5,069 nt of DNA, from contig JAKEHA010000329.1 in NCBI GenBank assembly GCA_022615275.1, positions 1 to 5,069 of the forward strand. The letters are read 5' to 3'. A program made the position numbers and the translations under genes. This DNA comes from Candidatus Latescibacterota bacterium (lineage in GTDB: Bacteria > Krumholzibacteriota > Krumholzibacteriia > WVZY01 > JAKEHA01). Under the pieces are notes generated by a model. The model saw nothing but the letters and a program-made list of their open reading frames with translations, was not told the DNA's origin and ran no database searches. Numbering within the stretch: the stretch's first letter is position 1; each line of letters begins with the position of its first letter. This document shows, one piece after another, positions 1-4,669 of the stretch.

Positions 1-120
1 AGAATCCGTCGCGATAGCGACGAACGCTTCGATGAACGCGGCGGCTGCGTGCTCATGGTCGGCAAGACGAACCTGCGGATTCTACCCGCTCGTGCGCCCC
101 GCGTCCACGGCCGATGGGCG
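1..120. other. Left-edge stretch with no recognised gene
   Basis: No gene can be called with confidence in this stretch beyond the stop of the minus-strand gene ending at 121. A minus-strand ATG at 56-54 opens a frame that runs out of the window after 18 codons. It begins MSTQPPRSSKRSS and is basic and serine-rich, but has no good ribosome-binding site. A neighbouring minus-strand frame looks more protein-like (ADHEHAAAAFIEAFVAIA) but has no usual start codon after a TAG at 85-83. Also present are a 6-bp hairpin with a GATA loop (7-22) and an 8-bp inverted repeat, AGAATCCG at 1-8 and CGGATTCT at 76-83. The next gene on this strand probably begins here, but only its first codons could be inside the window. 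Confidence 0.35.
79..107 (-). promoter_or_regulatory. Candidate sigma70-like promoter
   Basis: Read on the minus strand, TGGACG (107-102) is followed by exactly 17 nt and then TAGAAT (84-79). These match the TTGACA and TATAAT consensus at 4/6 and 5/6 positions. The site lies just past the stop of the gene ending at 121. It would start transcription near position 72, a short leader before the ATG at 56. It suggests that the gene continuing off the left edge has its own promoter rather than relying on the sigma-factor operon. This is a match by eye only; chance matches occur in any sequence. Confidence 0.3.
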
Positions 121-804
121 TTAGCGGACGCCGGTGGGCTGGCGGGGCTCGCCGTACTGCTTGCGCAGCTTTTCGGTGGCTTTCTGGATCTGCTTCTCGG
201 AGCGGATGCCCATCGCGTGCGCCTCACGGCGGACTTCGTCTGCGGTCGGACCGCCGCGCTTGGCCCTCCACTCCATCTCGCGCGCGTACTCGGTTTCGAA
301 GACGCGCACGAAGTTCGACGCGTCGACGCGCCGGTACGGGCCTTCGGGGCGTTCCGCCAGCACGCGGTCGTAGAGTCGACGCAGCGCGGCCTTGGGCTCG
401 AAGATCTTGGCGTGACCGGGCGGCTGGTCGAGATTGCCGCCGGCGGGGGCGTTGGTCACTGTGAGGCCGCGGTCGTTCTCGGACATGCTGACCATATCAA
501 TGAACACGCCCGCCATCGGATGGCGATAGATGACCGCGCATACGGCTTGATTCGATTGTGTGAACGCGGCCAGGGTCACGCCCGGCATCTCGCGTACATG
601 ATAGATGCCCATGGGAGTGAACCCGAGAGATTCCAACTCGCGACGGTGTGGATCGGCAAAGCGCCCCTTCGCGCGATCGTCGACCGGAACGAGTTGGATG
701 CGTAGCGGCGGCTTGACTATGGCGCCGAACTTGAGGCTGAAAACCCGGAGGGCGATGCCGAGCACCAGCACGATGAAAGCGATAGCGAGGGTGAGTTGTT
801 CCAC
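121..804 (-). CDS. Unrecognised membrane-anchored protein, third gene of the sigma-factor set
   Basis: I do not recognise a named family. The 227-residue product starts with a hydrophobic stretch (residues 4-24, LTLAIAFIVLVLGIALRVFSL), read as a single membrane anchor or uncleaved signal. The rest is soluble. A central region (about 56-135) carries LGF, GIYHV, EMPGV, AVIYRHPMAGVFIDMVS and LTVTNAP, with a beta-rich look. A region at about 140-185 contains LYDRVLAERP, FVRVFETEYAREMEWR and RGGPTADEVRR, and the tail is basic and helical. The frame stays open up to 885, but GTG at 804 is preferred. It has GGAGG six bases upstream, it begins just before the hydrophobic segment, and the longer version would overlap the anti-sigma gene. 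It follows that gene by 58 nt on the same strand, so it may act at the membrane in the same signalling unit. That role is inferred from position only. Confidence 0.72.
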   Translation of the reverse strand: MEQLTLAIAFIVLVLGIALRVFSLKFGAIVKPPLRIQLVPVDDRAKGRFADPHRRELESLGFTPMGIYHVREMPGVTLAAFTQSNQAVCAVIYRHPMAGVFIDMVSMSENDRGLTVTNAPAGGNLDQPPGHAKIFEPKAALRRLYDRVLAERPEGPYRRVDASNFVRVFETEYAREMEWRAKRGGPTADEVRREAHAMGIRSEKQIQKATEKLRKQYGEPRQPTGVR

Positions 805-807
805 GAT

Positions 808-835
808 CGACCTCCGGTTGCCTTTCCGGAGGTCG
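808..835 (-). promoter_or_regulatory. Perfect inverted repeat enclosing the ribosome-binding site
   Basis: Arms 808-817 (CGACCTCCGG) and 826-835 (CCGGAGGTCG) are exact 10-bp reverse complements around an 8-nt loop. In minus-strand RNA the second arm contains the GGAGG (815-811) that lies six bases before the GTG start at 804. Folding would therefore bury the ribosome-binding site of the third gene. There is no T-run after the stem, so it does not look like an intrinsic terminator. Likely roles are dampening translation relative to the anti-sigma gene, or a conditional switch. The structure is seen directly; the regulatory effect is inferred. Confidence 0.6.
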
Positions 836-862
836 TTGTGCAAGCGCGATGCCAGGGCGCAG

Positions 863-1639
863 CTAGCCTTCGAGCGCGGCGACACGGATGACGGGCCCCG
901 ACGGCCCCGGAGCGGTGGACCCGCCGGCAGGCTCTAGCGAAACCGCGAACGCGGTGACGGTGACTGGGCTCGCGATAGCGTCCAGGTGGGTCAACGCGCG
1001 ACCCGACGCGTCTGCGCGCACGATCCCGAGGCTCACGGGATGATCCCCGTGCAGAACCCACAATTCGTAGTCGTGCCCGCTGGGCGGCGTCGCGCCGTGG
1101 AACACCAGCACCGCGCCGCCACTCGAGCGATCGAAACACGCGCGCGCCGAGAGGGTCGTGTCGACGGTTCCTGTTGCAGCGAGGTCGAAGCAGTCCGTGT
1201 CGGGAGACGCTAGTAGCCGTTCGATGCGCTTCGAATCCTCCAGCTCACGCGCGATTTCTTCGAGCTGCACGCGCGTCGCGTCCCGTTCGGCAGTCATTCG
1301 CTCGACGCGCTGCCACATCGTGACGGTAGTCGCGAGCAGCGCGATGGACGCGGCGGCGAGCACGACTTGGACGAAAGCGGGTCGCCGTCGCAACGAGGGA
1401 GCACGCGGTTGCGACCGAGCGGCGGCGAGGACGCGTTCTCGCAAGCGCGGTGAGGGCTTGGCGGGCGCGGCCGTGGACGCGATTGCGACCGCCGCGGAAG
1501 AGAAATCCGCCAAGGCCGCCTCGCAGATCGAGCAGCCGTGCGCGAGATGTTCCTCCAGACGACGCTGGCCGACCTCGTCGATGACGCCGAGTGCGTACGC
1601 CGCGCACAGGTCGAGGTATTCTTCGTGGTGTTCGCTCAC
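863..1639 (-). CDS. RskA-like transmembrane anti-sigma factor
   Basis: This protein is expected to bind the ECF sigma factor encoded just upstream and hold it at the inner membrane. The 258-residue product has a cytoplasmic N-terminal zinc-type anti-sigma segment with H31-x4-C36-x2-C39 (EEHLAHGCSIC). One membrane helix follows at about 88-109 (FVQVVLAAASIALLATTVTMW). After it comes a charged, probably coiled-coil stretch (110-143), then an RskA-type C-terminal domain at about 144-258. That domain carries YELWVLHGDHPVSLGIV, AFAVSLEPAGGS and GPSGPV. Two cysteines (150, 168) lie on the outer side. The start is chosen as GTG at 1639: AAGGAG lies seven bases before it and it shares GTGA with the sigma stop, typical of translational coupling. 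GTG at 1642 or ATG at 1645 would be closer than usual to that site. In this family, signal-driven proteolysis releases the sigma factor; whether that happens here is not visible. Confidence 0.9.
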   Translation of the reverse strand: MSEHHEEYLDLCAAYALGVIDEVGQRRLEEHLAHGCSICEAALADFSSAAVAIASTAAPAKPSPRLRERVLAAARSQPRAPSLRRRPAFVQVVLAAASIALLATTVTMWQRVERMTAERDATRVQLEEIARELEDSKRIERLLASPDTDCFDLAATGTVDTTLSARACFDRSSGGAVLVFHGATPPSGHDYELWVLHGDHPVSLGIVRADASGRALTHLDAIASPVTVTAFAVSLEPAGGSTAPGPSGPVIRVAALEG

Positions 1640-2193
1640 CACCATTCTCCTTCCGGCAAGCTGGCGCGCAGGTCGCGCAGCCCTTGCCGCATCCACGATT
1701 TGACCGTCCCCAACGGCGCGCCTACGCGCACGGCGATTTCGCTCTGGGAAAGCCCGTGCCAGTACGCCAGCTCCAGCACTTCGCGTTTCTTCGGTTCGAG
1801 CGCGGCGAAGGCGCGTCGAACCAGGTCGCGTTTGCGTGCGCCGTTGATGGCGGCACCAGGATCGTGCCCGCTTTCGACCGACTCCTTCGCGACCACGTCT
1901 TCGCGCTTCGCGCGCGCGCTTCGGCTGCGATACACGTCGAGGGCACGGCTACGCGTGATGGTGAGAAGCCACGCCGCCACCGGCCCGCGTTTGGGGTCGT
2001 ACGAGGGGGCGCTTCGCCACACCTGCATCCACACCTCCTGCACGACGTCTTCCGCGTGAGCGTTGTCGCCGACGATCTTCACCGCCATCGGAAATATGAG
2101 CCCGATGTAGCGGTCGTAGAGCTCGGAGAGCCCCGCTTCGTCGCCGGCGGCGATACGCCGCAAGCAGTCCAGGTCCCGCGTTACGTCGGTCAT
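1636..2193 (-). CDS. ECF RNA polymerase sigma factor, SigK/RpoE-like
   Basis: This is a group IV (extracytoplasmic function) sigma factor that directs RNA polymerase to a small set of promoters. It has 185 residues, a normal size for the class. Region 2 covers about 22-90, with LYDRYIGLIFPMAVKIVGD, then AEDVVQEVWMQVWR for core binding and the -10 contact, and AWLLTITRSRALDVYRSR. A linker follows (about 91-120). Region 4 (about 124-176) has FAALEPKKREVLELAYWHGL and the helix-turn-helix SQSEIAVRVGAPLGTVKSWMRQGLR-type sequence at 149-173, which reads the -35 element. It stops after region 4 without an extra C-terminal domain. The ATG at 2193 has a modest GAGG eight bases upstream. Overlap with the RskA-like gene and that gene's features suggest a SigK/RskA-type pair. 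I use no gene symbol because the subgroup cannot be fixed without a tree. Confidence 0.93.
   Translation of the reverse strand: MTDVTRDLDCLRRIAAGDEAGLSELYDRYIGLIFPMAVKIVGDNAHAEDVVQEVWMQVWRSAPSYDPKRGPVAAWLLTITRSRALDVYRSRSARAKREDVVAKESVESGHDPGAAINGARKRDLVRRAFAALEPKKREVLELAYWHGLSQSEIAVRVGAPLGTVKSWMRQGLRDLRASLPEGEWW
1637..1652 (-). promoter_or_regulatory. Ribosome-binding site that sets the anti-sigma start
   Basis: AAGGAG at 1652-1647 lies inside the last codons of the sigma gene. Three in-frame starts follow: ATG 1645 (1 nt away), GTG 1642 (4 nt) and GTG 1639 (7 nt). Only the last has normal spacing, and it forms the GTGA overlap with the sigma stop. Coupled translation would keep the two products in balance. 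Confidence 0.6.
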
Positions 2194-2216
2194 GCGCGAG
2201 ACCTCGTGCCGGTGTC

Positions 2217-2351
2217 ATGCGTTCCCATCGCCATTACGTGGCCAATCTGGTTTCGGACGATCCTCCGGTCATGGTGATAGCCGGACGCATCGACGCCTGG
2301 CAAGAAGAAATCGCCTCCTTCGCCTCATCCGCTCGCGCGACCGCCCCGTAG
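2217..2351 (+). CDS. Doubtful small ORF, 44 residues
   Basis: An ATG at 2217 opens a 44-residue frame ending in TAG at 2349-2351. The middle reads like protein (VMVIAGRIDAWQEEIASF, then a small alanine/serine-rich end). It resembles nothing I can name. There is no clear ribosome-binding site, and the stop falls within the loop of the first leader hairpin. It could be a small leader peptide gene, a remnant of an older gene, or chance. It is listed because the composition looks better than the surrounding shadow frames. Confidence 0.2.
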   Translation: MRSHRHYVANLVSDDPPVMVIAGRIDAWQEEIASFASSARATAP

Positions 2352-2384
2352 GGGGGTCGACGAACGGTACCGCGCCGTCGTCGA
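2338..2384 (+). promoter_or_regulatory. Two abutting hairpins in the DUF4331 operon leader
   Basis: The first hairpin pairs CGACC-CCCC (2338-2347, with one bulged G at 2343) with GGGGGGTCG (2351-2359) around a GTA loop. The second pairs TCGACGA (2357-2363) with TCGTCGA (2378-2384). It continues with CGG/CCG inside after a bulged A at 2364, leaving a 7-nt loop. They share bases 2357-2359, so they cannot both form fully. The second ends ten bases before the ribosome-binding site. Neither is followed by a T-run. They could be alternative leader structures or operator half-sites. Function is inferred only. Confidence 0.4.
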
Positions 2385-2408
2385 ACCCAACGCAAGGAGG
2401 AGATACCG

Positions 2409-3053
2409 ATGAGAAACGCGTTTAATAGAGGAGCGATGGCCGCGGCGGTAGCCGGGCTCTTCGCCGTGGCCCTGACCGGCGACCACAGCGCGCTCGCGGC
2501 CGACCACCGCGAAACGCCGACCACGATCGCGGACAATATCGCCGACATCGCGGACGTGTACACGTGGCACCAAGCCGGTCGTTTCGTCGCGGTGGTCACG
2601 GTGGACGGCATCCGTCCGCCCTCGGTCGGACAGACCGGCCGCTACGACGAGGACGTCGTCTATCGCATCAGTCTAGGCCGCGACAACTTTCCGACTACAT
2701 ACCAGGCCGCGGTCGACATCGTCGTGCGCGTCACCCGCAACGGTTCCGGGGGCTGGAGGGTCACGGCCGACAACGTGCCGGGCGCGGGCGGGAGTATCAG
2801 CGGTGATGTGGAGACGGTGATCAGCAAGGGCAGCGCGAATCTGTTCGTGGGCCTGCGCGACGATCCCTTCTTTTTCGATCTCGAGGGGTTCCGGAACACG
2901 CTCATGACCGGGACCCTGATGTTCGACAACACGCGCGACACCTTCGCCGGCATGAACGCCACCGCGATCGTGATCGAAACCGACCTCGACGCCGCGCGCA
3001 ACGGGAGCGACAAGCTCTATGTGTGGGCGACGACGTCGCGAAAGGATGGATAG
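2409..3053 (+). CDS. Exported DUF4331-family protein, N-terminal half
   Basis: This 214-residue product has a Sec signal peptide. It has Arg2 and Arg7, a hydrophobic core at about 10-22, and a likely cut after SALA (30) or one residue later. The mature protein begins with DHRETP and then ADNIADIADVYTWH (42-54), a variant of the opening motif of DUF4331 proteins (typically SHREAP...D..ADNTDVYAF). A second hallmark is LFVGLRDDPFFFDLEGF at 145-161. Between them lie beta-rich segments (FVAVVTVDG, VVYRISLG, VDIVVRVTR). Full family members are about twice as long, and the C-terminal motifs are found in the next gene instead. The biochemical role of DUF4331 is unknown to me. The strong AAGGAGGAG site fixes the start. 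The next gene begins two bases after its stop, so the two are surely cotranscribed. Confidence 0.85.
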   Translation: MRNAFNRGAMAAAVAGLFAVALTGDHSALAADHRETPTTIADNIADIADVYTWHQAGRFVAVVTVDGIRPPSVGQTGRYDEDVVYRISLGRDNFPTTYQAAVDIVVRVTRNGSGGWRVTADNVPGAGGSISGDVETVISKGSANLFVGLRDDPFFFDLEGFRNTLMTGTLMFDNTRDTFAGMNATAIVIETDLDAARNGSDKLYVWATTSRKDG

Positions 3054-3055
3054 CG

Positions 3056-3619
3056 ATGCGTACCTTCACTTGGAAGCTGGTCGTGTTTCTCTCGCTCGCG
3101 GCACTACTCGCGTGCGACGAGGACAACGACGCCGCCATGGCGCCGATGCCCGAGTCGTTCGCGCGCGTCGATCGTATGGGCATGCCCGCGGTCGCGACCG
3201 CGGTCATTTCCAGCAAGGACGCCTACAACGCGGCCGACCCTGGCGACGACGCCGCGGGTGACTTCGTGGGCGAGATCACCGCGAATCTAACAGCGATTCA
3301 CAACGCGTTGGACGACGACCTCACGGGCCTCGGTCTCACGCCGGCTTCGGTCAACGAAGCCGTAGCACAGGCGGCGCCCTTGGTCGTTCCCGACGTGATC
3401 GCCCTCGACACCACGGTTCCGTCCGGTTTCCCGAACGGCCGTCAACTCACCGACACCGTGATCGACGTCACCTTGGCGGTCGTGCTGTTGGACATCAACG
3501 GGCTCGGTGCGAGCAACGGCCCGCATACGCCGACAACGATCGTGGGTGTGAATCCGACCGCGAACGATCAGGCGTTCTCGGGTGCCTTCCCGTACTTGGC
3601 CCAGCCGAACCAGCCCTAA
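3056..3619 (+). CDS. DUF4331-like lipoprotein, C-terminal half
   Basis: The 187-residue product starts with a lipoprotein signal: MRTFTWK, a hydrophobic run, then LLAC with Cys20 as the lipidated residue. Residue +2 is Asp21, which in E. coli marks inner-membrane retention; this rule may not hold in other groups. An acidic linker (DEDND) follows. The remainder carries motifs of the C-terminal half of DUF4331 proteins: RMGMPAVATAVIS (40-52), KDAYN (54-58), LVVPDVIALD (109-118), GFPNGRQLTDTVIDVTL (124-140), and near the end NDQAFSGAFPYLAQP (170-184). The frame is open back to about 3023, but ATG 3056 is chosen because it gives the signal peptide directly and has AAAGGA upstream. It probably pairs with the preceding exported protein to rebuild the full fold at the membrane surface. 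That pairing is inferred from motif order and adjacency. Confidence 0.85.
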   Translation: MRTFTWKLVVFLSLAALLACDEDNDAAMAPMPESFARVDRMGMPAVATAVISSKDAYNAADPGDDAAGDFVGEITANLTAIHNALDDDLTGLGLTPASVNEAVAQAAPLVVPDVIALDTTVPSGFPNGRQLTDTVIDVTLAVVLLDINGLGASNGPHTPTTIVGVNPTANDQAFSGAFPYLAQPNQP

Positions 3620-3634
3620 GAAAGGAGTCAGACC

Positions 3635-4657
3635 ATGGCCAGAATCAAGATGCTGCTGACCATCTCCAGTGCCACGGTCCTCGCTTTCCTGGCGGTTCGG
3701 CTGGCCGATTATCTGGCCTCGGCGCCGGCAGTTCACGCCGGCGCCGACACGCCCACCCACCAAGAAGCGATGACCCGTCTCGACGCCGACGTGAGCGCGT
3801 GGCGCGCGCGCCTCCACCAGTACCCGAATTCATGGATCGAGCACGAGCGCGTCGCCAACGTGTACGTTCTGCGCGCGCGCGCGTCGGGCGACTGGAGTGA
3901 CTACGCGACCGCGGACTCGCTGATTGCGCAGGCATTCGAAATCGCGCGGCCCGGCGCCGGACCGTTTCTGTCGCGCGCGCGTTTAAACTTCACCTTGCAT
4001 CGCTTCGATCGCGTGGAGGCGGACCTGGCGCTGGCGGAATCGATACCGCTCACGAGCAGCCACGTGCACGGCGAGATCGCCGCGCTCCGCGCCGACCTCG
4101 CCCTGGAGACGGGACGCATCGACGAAGCGATCGCCGCCTACCAGTCGATGGTGGGCGACGCGCGCGATCTTGAGAGCGTGATCCGGCTCGCCGGAGGGTA
4201 CACGCGCCGGGGCCGCCCCGACGACGCAGACCGGCTCTACGAAGAAGTGTCTCGTCGGTTGCCGGCGTCGGCGGCGCGTTTACGCGCGTGGGTCAACCTG
4301 CAGCGCGGCTTGCTCGACCTGGACACGAATCGCCTCGACGAGGCCCTCGCGCACTTTCGAGACGCGGATGCCGCGCTTCCCGGTTGGTGGCTCATCGACG
4401 AGCACATCGCGGAAGCGACCGCCCGGCTTGGCCAGACCGAGCGCGCGCTCGCGATGTACATGGACATCCTCTCGCGCCACGAAGACCCCGAGTTCATGGA
4501 TGCGGTGGCGCGCATCTATCGTCAGCGCGGGAACGCGGCCGAAGCGGCAAAGTGGATCGCGAAAGCGAAGGCCGGTCACGCCGCGCGGTTGTCGATGTTT
4601 CCGGAAGCCGCAGCCGGTCACGCACAGGCGCACATCGAGGACTTCGGGGCGATCTAG
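3635..4657 (+). CDS. Membrane-anchored or exported TPR protein
   Basis: A 340-residue protein, third in the operon, 15 nt after the lipoprotein gene, with AAAGGAG seven bases before its ATG. The N-terminus (MLLTISSATVLAFLAV, residues 6-21) is a signal or membrane anchor, with a possible cut after AVHA (35). The rest is helical with tetratricopeptide-type repeats. The clearest are at about 147-180 (ALETGRIDEAIAAYQ), 182-215 (GGYTRRGRPDDADRLYEEV), 220-250 (LDTNRLDEALAHFRDA), 258-285 (ATARLGQTERALAMYMDIL) and 288-314 (ARIYRQRGNAAEAAKWIAKA). A weaker helical region covers 46-135. It ends in a short tail containing GHAQAHIEDF. TPR arrays bind other proteins, so it is probably a scaffold outside the cytoplasm for the two DUF4331 halves. 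The partner is inferred; no enzymatic motif is seen. Confidence 0.87.
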   Translation: MARIKMLLTISSATVLAFLAVRLADYLASAPAVHAGADTPTHQEAMTRLDADVSAWRARLHQYPNSWIEHERVANVYVLRARASGDWSDYATADSLIAQAFEIARPGAGPFLSRARLNFTLHRFDRVEADLALAESIPLTSSHVHGEIAALRADLALETGRIDEAIAAYQSMVGDARDLESVIRLAGGYTRRGRPDDADRLYEEVSRRLPASAARLRAWVNLQRGLLDLDTNRLDEALAHFRDADAALPGWWLIDEHIAEATARLGQTERALAMYMDILSRHEDPEFMDAVARIYRQRGNAAEAAKWIAKAKAGHAARLSMFPEAAAGHAQAHIEDFGAI

Positions 4658-4669
4658 AGCGGGTCGCGG

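Larger units (their letters stand above)
2194..2408. promoter_or_regulatory. Divergent intergenic region between sigma gene and DUF4331 operon
   Basis: This 215-bp gap must contain the start signals for both the minus-strand sigma set and the plus-strand operon. I find no strong sigma70 site and no convincing ECF promoter. The half nearer the plus-strand operon carries two adjacent hairpins (2338-2384). The other half holds a doubtful 44-codon ORF on the plus strand. The plus-strand operon has a strong ribosome-binding site, AAGGAGGAG at 2394-2402, six bases before the ATG at 2409. Confidence 0.6.

Noticed and set aside
49..705. Long plus-strand open frame opposite the third minus-strand gene
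   Set aside because: It mirrors a real gene in a GC-rich sequence, has no ribosome-binding site and no recognisable motif. The minus-strand frame has a membrane segment, a good GGAGG and family-like motifs.
805..885. Longer start for the third minus-strand gene at 885
   Set aside because: It would overlap the anti-sigma gene, translate through the hairpin and put 27 charged residues before the membrane segment. GTG 804 has a well-placed GGAGG.
1640..1696. Longer start for the anti-sigma factor at 1696
   Set aside because: It would overlap the sigma region 4 coding sequence by about 60 bases with an arginine/alanine-rich shadow N-terminus; the coupled start at 1639 fits the family better.
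2200..2225. GGAAC (2225-2221) and GTC (2202-2200) on the minus strand as an ECF autoregulatory promoter
   Set aside because: The 18-nt spacing is longer than the usual 16-17, and the -10 would lie only six bases before the ATG, over the ribosome-binding site. Too weak to call.
1591..2277. Plus-strand frame of 228 codons across the sigma gene
   Set aside because: It lies antisense to an unmistakable ECF sigma factor; the product is low-complexity and arginine-rich, as expected for a shadow frame.
2338..2359. GC-rich hairpin as an intrinsic terminator
   Set aside because: No T-run follows on either strand, and it lies just upstream of a gene start.
2234..2611. Minus-strand frame of 125 codons across the divergent gap
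   Set aside because: It runs antisense through the signal peptide of the DUF4331 gene, and has no ribosome-binding site or known motif.
3871..3883. Alternating GC tract (13 nt) as a possible Z-DNA element
   Set aside because: It lies inside the TPR gene and is explained by alanine and arginine codons in a GC-rich genome; similar short tracts recur in the window.
4658..4669. Bidirectional terminator between the convergent TPR and CHAT genes
   Set aside because: The 12-nt gap and its flanks show no convincing stem with a T-run on either side.
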